Shown here in pieces: positions 24,932 through 32,648 of a stretch of DNA of 64,000 nt (the first letter of the stretch is position 1; every line of letters starts with the position of its first letter). Both the position numbers and the translations under genes were made by a program. The stretch spans positions 4,340,001 to 4,404,000 of the forward strand of contig CAWKPF010000002.1 in the NCBI GenBank assembly GCA_963851415.1. The letters are read 5' to 3'. Source of the DNA: CAWKPF01 sp963851415 (GTDB taxonomy: Bacteria; Acidobacteriota; Thermoanaerobaculia; Multivoradales; Multivoraceae). A model generated the notes under the pieces. The model was not told the DNA's origin, ran no database searches, and saw only the letters and a list, made by a program, of their open reading frames with translations.

Positions 24932-26209
24932 TCAGCCGTCCCTCTCTCGCCAACTGCCGTCGGTCAGCGTGCGGGCAAAGTCACGGTAGTGCTCGGCCCA
25001 GCGTTCACGTGTGTGATGAGCGCGTGACCACTCCCAGGCTGCGCGGGCGAGCTCTCTCGATTGCGTGACCGGTCGCGAGGAGAGCTCGCGGACGGCCTCG
25101 CGAATTCCCTCGATCGACGCCTCACGGAGCAAGACCCCGCGCTCCGGGGTCAGGTCGACGCTCGTTTGCGGTGTGATCAGTGGTACGAGTCCGGCGTGCA
25201 TGCAGGTGAGGGCGCTCGAGCCCCCTCCTTCGGAGCACGAGGGATAGACCAGTCCGAGGCACTGAGCGGCGAGAGCCGGGAAGTGATCTGGATGGGTGTC
25301 CACCCAACCGAGAGTGCGAATGTTCGGGGTGCGATACAGCTCCCCAGCGTAGGTGCGCTCGAAGTCGCGCTCGTGCTGGATCGGGCCAGCGACGATGAGC
25401 TCGAATCCGTCGAGTCCGGCGAAGGCTTCGAGGACGAGGTCGAGTCCCTTGTGCACGAGCCCCCCGCTTCCGAACCAGAGAAAGCGTCTTCGGACCGCCT
25501 CGAAGTCTTTGTCGTCGGCCCAGGGGTACTGGAACGGAACGGAGACCGGGATACGGAACATCGGCTTGCCTGCAAAGGCGTAGGTGGCGCGCGTGAAGTC
25601 GTTGCCCAGGTAGGTGCACAGATCGGCGTGCTCGATCGCGCGATTCTCTGGCAGCTGCTTGTGGCGAAGGAGGGAGACGCCGCGGCGCTCTTCGAGCGCC
25701 CGGTATCGAGCCTCCTGCGCGGCATTGTGGACCGACCAGTGAGCGGTGTCGCTGTGCAGAAGCTTGACGCAGGCGGGGCCCACCAGAGGAGCGAGCCGCT
25801 CCAGGTTGAGTCGGACGTCGATCACCAGGTCGTAGTCACAGGAGGGTTGGAAACCCAGGTTGGTCCACGAGATCGCGTCGACGGCCCAGCCCTGCTCGAC
25901 CAGGATCCGAGCCATGGTCATCGATTCCCAGTAGTGCGTGTGCGAGTGTTCGATCTCCCGCTCGGGATCGAGCAGCGGATCGACGATGTAGGAGAGCAAG
26001 GCTCGCCCGCGTGGATTCCCGGTCGGCTGCAAACGGACGACCTTGCGATCGACTCGGCGCAGCTTGCGCAGGTACTTCTTGCGCAGCCGGCGTGCTTCCG
26101 CTGCGAGACGGGCTGGCTCGAGCTCGTGCGGAAGTCCTCTCATCGACCCGGTTCCCGTCGAATCATCGGTTTCTGGCTCGTCACGATCAATCCGAGGCGA
26201 GGAACTCAC
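24932..26209 (-). CDS. GT4-like glycosyltransferase
   Basis: 425 residues. The C-terminal Rossmann half contains FLWFGSGGLVHKGLDLVLEAF and IVAGP, then YPSCSEGGGSSALTCMHAGLVPLI, which is the donor-binding E-x7-E region of GT-B glycosyltransferases (here SEGGGSSALT). The N-terminal half is helical and basic. The GTG at 26209 overlaps the end of the flippase gene; an internal ATG (26143) is also possible. It sits in the operon flippase - glycosyltransferase - deacetylase, so it probably adds a sugar to a lipid-linked glycan at the cytosolic face. The sugar is unknown. Confidence 0.82.
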   Translation of the reverse strand: MSSSPRIDRDEPETDDSTGTGSMRGLPHELEPARLAAEARRLRKKYLRKLRRVDRKVVRLQPTGNPRGRALLSYIVDPLLDPEREIEHSHTHYWESMTMARILVEQGWAVDAISWTNLGFQPSCDYDLVIDVRLNLERLAPLVGPACVKLLHSDTAHWSVHNAAQEARYRALEERRGVSLLRHKQLPENRAIEHADLCTYLGNDFTRATYAFAGKPMFRIPVSVPFQYPWADDKDFEAVRRRFLWFGSGGLVHKGLDLVLEAFAGLDGFELIVAGPIQHERDFERTYAGELYRTPNIRTLGWVDTHPDHFPALAAQCLGLVYPSCSEGGGSSALTCMHAGLVPLITPQTSVDLTPERGVLLREASIEGIREAVRELSSRPVTQSRELARAAWEWSRAHHTRERWAEHYRDFARTLTDGSWRERDG

Positions 26210-27668
26210 GATACGCCATTCGATGTCGAGTGAGGGCGAGCGCCAGGAAGAGGAGTCCGATGAGCGCTGACACAGAGCAACGCAGGTAGAGCGATTCTTC
26301 CGGAATGAGAAGCACCGGTGCGAACATCAGCGCTCCCAGGAGGTAGAGCTCGACGAGCTGACGAAGGAGGAGCCAGAACTTTTTCGGGGACAGCGCGTGG
26401 AGGCCCACAGCCAGGAGCAGGGTGCCGAGGGGGAAGTAGCTCGCCACGGCCATGCCGATCGCCCCGAGCTCGGTGCGGGTGAGCCAGAGGCCGACCGCAC
26501 CGACCGACAGCAGATTGCCCGCGGTGTAGGCGACCAGCAGGCGATCCTGGCGCGCGACCAGCAACAGTTCGCGGCCGAACATGGTCAGAGGCCTCACGAA
26601 CGGGACGAACGCCGCGACGCGGAGATAGTCGGCGGCGTCGATCCAGGTGAGCTTGCCCAGAGTGAGCACGAGTACTACCAGCTCCGCGTTGAGGAAGTGG
26701 AAGAAGGCCGCTGGCACGACCAGGCTGGCGAGGAAGATTGTCGCCAGCCCGAAGACCGAGAACGCGCGCTCCGGATCGGCATGGTGACGGACCAGCGCAG
26801 GGTACACGGCACGGCCGGCGGCATCGGCGATCTGACGCGAGACCAGATAGACCGCGAGAATCGCCAGGGCGGCGATCGCGACTTCGCGCTCGGGGAGTAC
26901 GTAGCCGAGAATCAACGGGTCGAGATTGAGCACGCCGATCTCGAGCAGGGACATGACCATCAGCGGCAGACTGGCGCGAACCAGCTCGCGGGTGTGGCCT
27001 CGGATCAGCGTCAACGGCATATCCCGGCGCGCCGAGTACCAGAGAATCACGGTGTACACCGTCGCGGCGACGACATGCGCCAGGATCACGCTCCACACGC
27101 CCAGCCCGCGCAGCGCCAGAGTCACGGCCAGGCCTGCGAAGACCAGGTTCCTTGCCAACTCGGCAGGAATGGTCCGGGTGATCTTCTGCTCGGCTTCGAA
27201 GTAGGTGAGGGGAACCGAGCCGAGGCCCTGCACGAACAGGAAGAGACACATCACCTGCAGAATGCGTACCGTCTCCTGATCGTGATCCCTGAAGAGAATC
27301 GCGAGGGCCGGGGCACCGAGCAAGAGCCCGAGGGAGAGAATGCCACCCCAGCCGAGTTGGATACCGAAGTAGTTGCCATACGGCCGACGGACCTGTCGAA
27401 CCACGTGCCCGGGAACACCCAGGTCCCGCAGCTGGGCGATGATCAGGAACAGGGGCTCCGCCCAGTTCCAGACCCCGAGCTGCTCGGGCGGGATGAGGCG
27501 GCGCAAGACCATGTGCGTCGCGAAGGTCACACCCATCCGCCAGACCACCGAGACCGTGGCGGCGCTCGCCGACTGAATCAGCTGGATCGGTGCTCGTGGC
27601 AATGGGGACGGGCTGAGCGTCGGATTTTCTGTGGACCGCGTCTGATCCGGAGGTTCGGGGTGCGCCAT
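26187..27668 (-). CDS. Oligosaccharide flippase (Wzx/MviN-like)
   Basis: 493 residues with about 12 membrane helices beginning after a ~30-residue polar N-terminus. PEQLGVWNWAEPLFLIIAQLRDLGV and the following GYGNYF-like loop resemble the polysaccharide biosynthesis (Wzx) branch of the MOP superfamily. These proteins move undecaprenyl-linked glycans across the inner membrane. It overlaps the downstream glycosyltransferase start and follows a sulfatase-fold lipoprotein gene by ~20 bases, so all are likely in one minus-strand operon. Which glycan it carries is unknown. Confidence 0.86.
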   Translation of the reverse strand: MAHPEPPDQTRSTENPTLSPSPLPRAPIQLIQSASAATVSVVWRMGVTFATHMVLRRLIPPEQLGVWNWAEPLFLIIAQLRDLGVPGHVVRQVRRPYGNYFGIQLGWGGILSLGLLLGAPALAILFRDHDQETVRILQVMCLFLFVQGLGSVPLTYFEAEQKITRTIPAELARNLVFAGLAVTLALRGLGVWSVILAHVVAATVYTVILWYSARRDMPLTLIRGHTRELVRASLPLMVMSLLEIGVLNLDPLILGYVLPEREVAIAALAILAVYLVSRQIADAAGRAVYPALVRHHADPERAFSVFGLATIFLASLVVPAAFFHFLNAELVVLVLTLGKLTWIDAADYLRVAAFVPFVRPLTMFGRELLLVARQDRLLVAYTAGNLLSVGAVGLWLTRTELGAIGMAVASYFPLGTLLLAVGLHALSPKKFWLLLRQLVELYLLGALMFAPVLLIPEESLYLRCSVSALIGLLFLALALTRHRMAYREFLASD

Positions 27669-27689
27669 TGCCGCTCGGAGCCTTCCACC

Positions 27690-29180
27690 CTACTCGGGGA
27701 CGACGTAGCCGAGTGCTCTCAGCTCGTCCCGCTCTCTCGGAGACAGCTCGGGCCGGACCGGGCCGAACCTCTGTTCGGGAGGGACGTCGGGGCCGCTGGC
27801 CAGCCAGGCGGAGTGCAGGTTCCAGACTTCGAGCCTCCCGCTCCCTGCGGGTTCGACGAGACCGCCATCGAGCCAGCGGAATCGGTCGATCTTCGGGGCG
27901 GCCTCCAGTCCGGCGAGGGGCGGAACGCTCTCGAAGGCCTGTCTCTGTCGCGCCCAGAGATGGGCCGGGTCCTCGCTCGTGGGAGGAGCGTCGCCGCCCA
28001 TTCCTGCAAGTCGGGCCTGGAAGTACTCGGGCTCTGTGGGGCCGAAGCGAGAGGTCCACAGAAGCTGGGAGTCGCCATCCGCCAGCGAGAACTGGTTCGT
28101 TCCGTTGCCTTGATAGAGCTCGGAGAGTGCCGGCAGGTCCGGGGAGGTGAACAGGCTGGGAAGGGCTCCTGGCGTGGGCTCCGCACCGACGGCTTCGAGC
28201 AGCGTGGAGTAGAGGCGGCTGTTGGCGGCGCCGACCTCGGGCTGGAGTCGTCTGAACCCGGTCGGTAGCTTGATCAGGAGAGGCACCTCGATCAGAACGC
28301 GGTGGAGGCTCCCGCCATGAACGATCTGGCCGTTCTCGCCGAACTCCTCTCCGTGGTCGGAGGTGACGGCCAGAAGGGTCCGGTCCCATTGCCCGCTCTG
28401 GCGCAGAGCGTCGAGCAGCTGGCCGACGATGCGATCTGCATAGGCGACGTTGATCAGGTACATCGCCCAGAAACGCTCCCGGTCTTCGCTCGTGAGCGTA
28501 ACGTCGGGGTCGTACCAGGGCTCGAGGTCGAGGGGGCGCACCTGTTGCGGGAGGGTGTCGAGCGCCGGCATCGACAGGGGGGTGCCGTCGGGGGCGTCGA
28601 GCGAGGAGAGCACAGCCGCGAGGTCGTCACGCTTGACGTAGGGGGCGTGGGGAGGGAGCACATGGATCCAGAGGAACTGTCGGGTGCCGTCCAGGGCGCG
28701 GAGTCGTGCCGCGGCACGTTTGCGTTGTCCGAGGGCGTAGAATTCGTCGAATCCCTGGCCGTAGCCGTTCTTGTGGGTCAGCCAGCGATTCGAGCGAAAA
28801 GCGGCGGTGCGATAGCCCGCCTCTTGCAGCGCCTCGGGCAGCGTGCGCAAGGATTCGGCGAGTCGATACTGCTCGCCGTGCAACGAGCCGTGAGCCCACG
28901 GCTGCAGTCCGGTGAAGATCGACGCCATCGATGGCACCGTCCAGCTCGAGGCGGAGACGGCGCGGTGAGCCCACTGAGACTCGATGGCGAGTGCGTCCAG
29001 GTTGGGGGTCAGCCCCTCGATTCCGCCGACGGCGCCGACGGCGTCGGCTCGTAGGGTGTCGATCGTGATCAGGACGACGGGTCCATCGTGGATCGGGGGC
29101 GGTTCCGATCGGCACCCGGACGCCAGGACGACGGCGATCGGCACTATCGTTGCGAAGAGCGCCATCGGTCGAATGGGCAT
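27690..29180 (-). CDS. Sulfatase-fold lipoprotein with Thr at the nucleophile site
   Basis: 496 residues with a lipobox LASGC at ~19-23. The alkaline-phosphatase fold shows ITIDTLRADAVGAVGG, LTPNLDALA, TSDHGEEFGENG and a VHGGSLHRVLIEVPL segment. The region equivalent to the FGly C/S-x-P-S-R reads SSWTVPSMASIFTG, with Thr at the nucleophile place and Met for Arg, so the formylglycine-generating enzyme could not modify it. It is the first gene of the flippase operon and is anchored in the periplasm or outer membrane. A phosphoryl-transferring or phosphodiesterase role fits at least as well as sulfatase. The C-terminus ends LRALGYVVPE like its paralogues. Confidence 0.78.
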   Translation of the reverse strand: MPIRPMALFATIVPIAVVLASGCRSEPPPIHDGPVVLITIDTLRADAVGAVGGIEGLTPNLDALAIESQWAHRAVSASSWTVPSMASIFTGLQPWAHGSLHGEQYRLAESLRTLPEALQEAGYRTAAFRSNRWLTHKNGYGQGFDEFYALGQRKRAAARLRALDGTRQFLWIHVLPPHAPYVKRDDLAAVLSSLDAPDGTPLSMPALDTLPQQVRPLDLEPWYDPDVTLTSEDRERFWAMYLINVAYADRIVGQLLDALRQSGQWDRTLLAVTSDHGEEFGENGQIVHGGSLHRVLIEVPLLIKLPTGFRRLQPEVGAANSRLYSTLLEAVGAEPTPGALPSLFTSPDLPALSELYQGNGTNQFSLADGDSQLLWTSRFGPTEPEYFQARLAGMGGDAPPTSEDPAHLWARQRQAFESVPPLAGLEAAPKIDRFRWLDGGLVEPAGSGRLEVWNLHSAWLASGPDVPPEQRFGPVRPELSPRERDELRALGYVVPE

Positions 29181-29248
29181 GGCGGGAAGCTAGCACAGGG
29201 CTCCCTGCCTTGGGATCGAAACGAGGGACAGGGCCGGGGTTTGACTGG

Positions 29249-29254
29249 TAAGCT
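29249..29254 (+). promoter_or_regulatory. Weak -10-like box before the 29263 gene
   Basis: TAAGCT lies eight bases before the ATG at 29263 and no clear Shine-Dalgarno sequence is present; listed because the spacing copies that of the stronger examples at 9563, 32635 and 52384. Confidence 0.25.
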
Positions 29255-29262
29255 GCGTCGTC

Positions 29263-30387
29263 ATGTGTGAGCCCGACGTTCGAGATCACGTCTCCCGCGG
29301 TACCGTGCGCGCCAAGGTCTGTCTGGCCGCGCTGGGGTGCCTCGGTCTTCTGGCCGGCGCGGGTCCAGTTGCGGCCTCCGGTCTCCAGGCGCCCTGGGAC
29401 CGGGGGATCGTGCAGCTCACGAAGCAAGCAGACGCCGTACAGCTTCGTTTCCCGACCGGATCCGAGCTCTCTTTGCCGGTCGCGGCCGAGACGCGCGTGT
29501 CGGGATTCAGTTCCTTCTCCACGCCTCGGCGCCGAGGCTCCGAGTCGCAGGAATCGTGGATACTCACCGGAAGCCTCGCACGCGCCGACGGCACGACCGA
29601 GCTGGTCATCCGCCGCGGCGACGACCGGGGTTCGCAGGCTCTTCCCACGCCCGTCCGTGTCGACGACCCGCGCATGCGCACGGGTGCCGTGCCGCTCGTC
29701 GGGGTCGAGGGGCTGGCCGGTGTGGCCTGGCTTCAGGGCGCCGAGCCGCGCAGCTTCGAGGTGTGGGCCGCGGAGTGGCGCGGTCGCCGGTTTGCCCGTC
29801 CACGACGGGTGGCTCGGGCGGCATCCGGGAGCCAGGTGGCTCTGACGGGAGCCGTGTTGAGGGACGGCAGTTGGCTGCTGGCGTGGAGTGCGCACGATGG
29901 TGAAGACGACGAGATCGTCTATCGGATTCGTCAGGGTGAGGAGTGGCGACCGCTGGCGCAGGCCCATGGAGCCAATTCTGTCCCCGACATCACGCCGCGT
30001 GTCGTCGCGACGGCGGACGGTGGCGCGCTGCTGACCTGGAGCCGATACGAGGATGGGCAGTACCGGGCCCATCTGGCGCGGCTCGACGGCGCCCGGAGTG
30101 AGGGATTCGCCGACACGGGGCTGGGGAGCGAGCCCGGGACCGTGTATCCGGACTTTCGGGGTACCGCGGAAGTCCCGATCCTCGTCTATCTAGAGGTGGC
30201 TTCGAGGAGCTGGGAGCTCCTGGAGCTGGAGCCGCGGGGCACGGTGCTTCGCCGGGCCACGGTGGGAGCCCACGGCTCGGTGGGGCCGTGGGTGGAGCCT
30301 CGGGAGACCGGACTTCGGGTTTCCTTCGGGGGCACCGGGCGGGCGATCGAAGAGAAGATCACCGTCGCCTGGTCGGCTCGGAACTAG
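29263..30387 (+). CDS. Exported beta-propeller-like protein, function unknown
   Basis: 374 residues. A signal peptide spans about residues 17-40 (VCLAALGCLGLLAGAGPVAAS) after a charged N-region; the start could be internal. The rest is beta-rich with repeats of the form WLLAWSAHDGEDDEIVYRI, ALLTWSRYEDGQYRAHLARL and VAWLQGAEPRSFEVWAAEW, like the blades of sialidase/BNR propellers, but the Asp-box SxDxGxTW is absent. No catalytic residues can be assigned. It lies alone on the plus strand between two sulfatase-fold lipoprotein genes, facing the second convergently. Periplasmic location is likely; role unknown. Confidence 0.6.
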   Translation: MCEPDVRDHVSRGTVRAKVCLAALGCLGLLAGAGPVAASGLQAPWDRGIVQLTKQADAVQLRFPTGSELSLPVAAETRVSGFSSFSTPRRRGSESQESWILTGSLARADGTTELVIRRGDDRGSQALPTPVRVDDPRMRTGAVPLVGVEGLAGVAWLQGAEPRSFEVWAAEWRGRRFARPRRVARAASGSQVALTGAVLRDGSWLLAWSAHDGEDDEIVYRIRQGEEWRPLAQAHGANSVPDITPRVVATADGGALLTWSRYEDGQYRAHLARLDGARSEGFADTGLGSEPGTVYPDFRGTAEVPILVYLEVASRSWELLELEPRGTVLRRATVGAHGSVGPWVEPRETGLRVSFGGTGRAIEEKITVAWSARN

Positions 30388-30396
30388 CTCCTACCG

Positions 30397-31887
30397 CTAC
30401 TCGACGTAGCCGAGGGCACGAAGGGCGCGCCGAGTCTCTTCACCCAGCTCCTCGGAGTCGGCGCCGCTGCCCGCGCGCTCCGGCGAGTCGCGTATCCAGC
30501 CGAGCATTGCTCTGCGGAGCCGCGCGACCTGCTCGAGCTCCTGCTGGCTGATGTCGAGGAGCTCTCCCGGGTCGTGAGCCAGGTCGTACAGCTCCCAGTT
30601 CTCGGGTCCCTCGCGTGAGGGATCGGGTGGAGGCCGATAGACCAGTTTCCAGCTTCGGTCCTGCACGCTGCGAAAGTGGCGAGGTGTCCGTCCTGCCTCG
30701 GAGAACGCCAGTCGGGGAGGGGTTTCCGAGGGCCACTGGAGCAGGAAGGGAGCGAGGCTCTCCCCTTCCAGTCCGTCGAAGATCGGGTCGGTCGCCAGAT
30801 GCGGAAACACGTGCCCCAAGAGAGTGGGGTAGAGATCGACCAGTTCGACCGCCTCGGCAACGCGGACCTCGCTTCGGAGTACTCCGTCCTCGACGAAGAA
30901 GAGGGGAACGTGCGAGGTGGTGTTGTAGGGCAGTGGCCCGTGCTCGAAGAAGGAGCCGTGCTCACCGAGGCTCTCCCCGTGATCGGCGGTAAAGACGAGC
31001 AACGAGTCCTCGAGCAGCCCGAGAGCTGCGAGATGATCCACCAGTTGCTGGAAGTAATGATCGAGCACCCGGATGTTGGCGTCGTACTGGGCGACGTAGA
31101 AACCGAGCTCGGTATGGTCGCCGATGGCGCGGCCTGTCGTCCCTCGCAGGTCGACCTGCTCGTCGCGCTGGTCCCACCGATCTCCGAGGAAGGGGTTCTC
31201 GAAGTCTTCGGGCAGCACGTAGGGAGCGTGTGGATCGGAGTAGTGGATCCAGGCAAAGAGTCGCTCGGCGTTGCGATGCTCTTCGAACAGCGGGAGGGCG
31301 AGCTCGTTGACCCGGCCGGCGTAGATCGATCGTCGGTACTCCTCGGGCACGTCGCTATCGTCGTCGCTCCAGGTCTCGAGGTAGCGGTCGAAGCCCGAGT
31401 CCCAGCCGAGCTCGTCCGAGAGCACACCGTTCGAGACCACCGCGACCGTATCGAAGCCCTCGCGTTCGAAGAGTTGGGGCAGAGTCAGATAGTCCGCGGG
31501 AATTCTCACCGCGGCCTTGTGGGTGATGCCGGTCGTTTGTGGATAGCGACCGGTGAAGATCGAGGCAAAGGACGTCCCGGTTTTCGGCCACTGGGCGATC
31601 GCCCGCTCGAAGAGCACGCCGCGGGCTGCGAGCCGATCGATGCTCGGCGAGGTCTCTCGAGCGTAGCCGTAGGAGGTGAGGTGGTCCGCCCTCAGCGTGT
31701 CGACGGTGATCAAGAAGACATGCCTGGGAGGATCCCGGGTCTCCGTGAGGTCGCTGGAGGCGGTCGGCTCGTTGGAACAACCGACGGACCATACGGCCGC
31801 TGCGAGTCCCAGAGCCGCCCATCGTGGGATCCAACGGCCACGAGAGCCCGACGTGCGCGAGGGCGAGAACGGTCGAGAAGAGAGCAT
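30397..31887 (-). CDS. Sulfatase-fold lipoprotein (second), Thr at nucleophile site
   Basis: 496 residues from the ATG at 31887, which starts the lipoprotein signal ending AVWSVGC; the open frame further upstream is not translated-looking. AP-superfamily motifs are LITVDTLRADHLTSYGYARETSP, FTADHGESLGEHG and NTTSHVPLFF. The active-site segment reads WPKTGTSFASIFTG: aligned on SFASIFTG it places Thr where FGly sulfatases have Cys/Ser, and Phe for the Arg. The C-terminus RRALRALGYVE matches the other two sulfatase-fold proteins. Its place beside a GT-C membrane protein and the flippase operon suggests modification of the same surface glycan. Substrate not determined. Confidence 0.78.
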   Translation of the reverse strand: MLSSRPFSPSRTSGSRGRWIPRWAALGLAAAVWSVGCSNEPTASSDLTETRDPPRHVFLITVDTLRADHLTSYGYARETSPSIDRLAARGVLFERAIAQWPKTGTSFASIFTGRYPQTTGITHKAAVRIPADYLTLPQLFEREGFDTVAVVSNGVLSDELGWDSGFDRYLETWSDDDSDVPEEYRRSIYAGRVNELALPLFEEHRNAERLFAWIHYSDPHAPYVLPEDFENPFLGDRWDQRDEQVDLRGTTGRAIGDHTELGFYVAQYDANIRVLDHYFQQLVDHLAALGLLEDSLLVFTADHGESLGEHGSFFEHGPLPYNTTSHVPLFFVEDGVLRSEVRVAEAVELVDLYPTLLGHVFPHLATDPIFDGLEGESLAPFLLQWPSETPPRLAFSEAGRTPRHFRSVQDRSWKLVYRPPPDPSREGPENWELYDLAHDPGELLDISQQELEQVARLRRAMLGWIRDSPERAGSGADSEELGEETRRALRALGYVE

Positions 31888-32116
31888 TCGCAGCAGTGGA
31901 AAGGGGAGTTCGCGAGTCGCCGGGAGGACGAGGACGCTATCACGGTGTGTCCTCTCGGCTTCGCGAGTCCGATTCGCTGAAACCAGGGGACCAATGGTCC
32001 GTACCACCTCGGTAACACCTCGATCGGCAAGGAAATGAGACAGGTCGCCGATGAGCGCAGCTCTCCGATGAGTGCAGGTTTCCGATGAGGACAGATCCGA
32101 GGGAGGATTCGAAGTC

Positions 32117-32578
32117 ATGCCGAACACGAGTCGATTTCGCGAGCTCATCTCAGAGCCGTTCGACGCCGAGCAGTTCACTGAACGACTGGACAAGGGGTGG
32201 CGCCCTCTGCTGATCGAGTGGGAGCGTCCCGAGGCGGACGCAGGCACCGGGCTGGCGGGTGCCAGTCTGACCCGGTCGGGAGTCCTCACCGAGGTACCGT
32301 ACGGGCTGCGGGTCGCCGAAGACGGCTACCACCTCGAGGAGTGCGAAGACGAGATCGCGGTGATGCGTCGGATGCTGCAGATGATCGTCGACGATACGCC
32401 GTTGTGGAAGGTCGCCGAAACGCTCAACGGGGCGGGAACCCTGCAGCGCGACGGACGCGAGTGGAGCCAGACCGTGATTTTCTCCCTACTGCCTCGCCTG
32501 GTCGAGGTTGCTCCGACCATTTTCGGCAGTGACGACTGGGCGGAGTGGCGCCGCTCGCGGCCGCGCAAAGTGGGCTGA
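32117..32578 (+). CDS. Orphan protein with recombinase-like helical domain
   Basis: 153 residues from the ATG at 32117 (GGAGG about ten bases upstream). The C-terminal half, VMRRMLQMIVDDTPLWKVAETL, then NGAGTLQRDGREWSQTVIF, resembles the DNA-binding Recombinase domain of large serine recombinases (a helix, a turn, then LN..G..TR.G..W....V), but the N-terminal resolvase catalytic domain with its nucleophilic Ser is missing. The N-terminal ~60 residues, RELISEPFDAEQF... and WRPLLIEWERPE, are unfamiliar. I recall similar orphan proteins in Acidobacteriota but none with a known role. A DNA-binding regulator or structural relic is possible. It is flanked by a hairpin and by the GT-C gene downstream. 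Confidence 0.6.
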   Translation: MPNTSRFRELISEPFDAEQFTERLDKGWRPLLIEWERPEADAGTGLAGASLTRSGVLTEVPYGLRVAEDGYHLEECEDEIAVMRRMLQMIVDDTPLWKVAETLNGAGTLQRDGREWSQTVIFSLLPRLVEVAPTIFGSDDWAEWRRSRPRKVG

Positions 32579-32588
32579 CTCGCCGGGG

Positions 32589-32609
32589 CCCTGGAGGGAA
32601 GCTCCAGGG
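32589..32609. terminator. GC-rich hairpin after the 32117 gene
   Basis: An eight-base stem CCCTGGAG/CTCCAGGG closes a GGAAG loop, 11 bases after the stop codon. No T-run follows, so it is terminator-like or an mRNA-stabilising element rather than a classical intrinsic terminator. Confidence 0.45.
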
Positions 32610-32634
32610 ACCGCAGGGAAGGACCGGGGGACGC

Positions 32635-32640
32635 TATGAT
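32635..32640 (+). promoter_or_regulatory. -10 box of a possible leaderless promoter
   Basis: TATGAT is followed by eight bases (GCCCCTCG) and the ATG at 32649. There is no Shine-Dalgarno sequence between them, which fits a leaderless transcript of the GT-C-like membrane protein gene. No convincing -35 is visible. Confidence 0.42.
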
Positions 32641-32648
32641 GCCCCTCG

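Noticed and set aside
26206..28389. Long minus-strand frame (727 aa) across the flippase and sulfatase-fold genes
   Set aside because: Arg/Pro-rich shadow of the real genes in another frame; no domain signal and typical of high GC.
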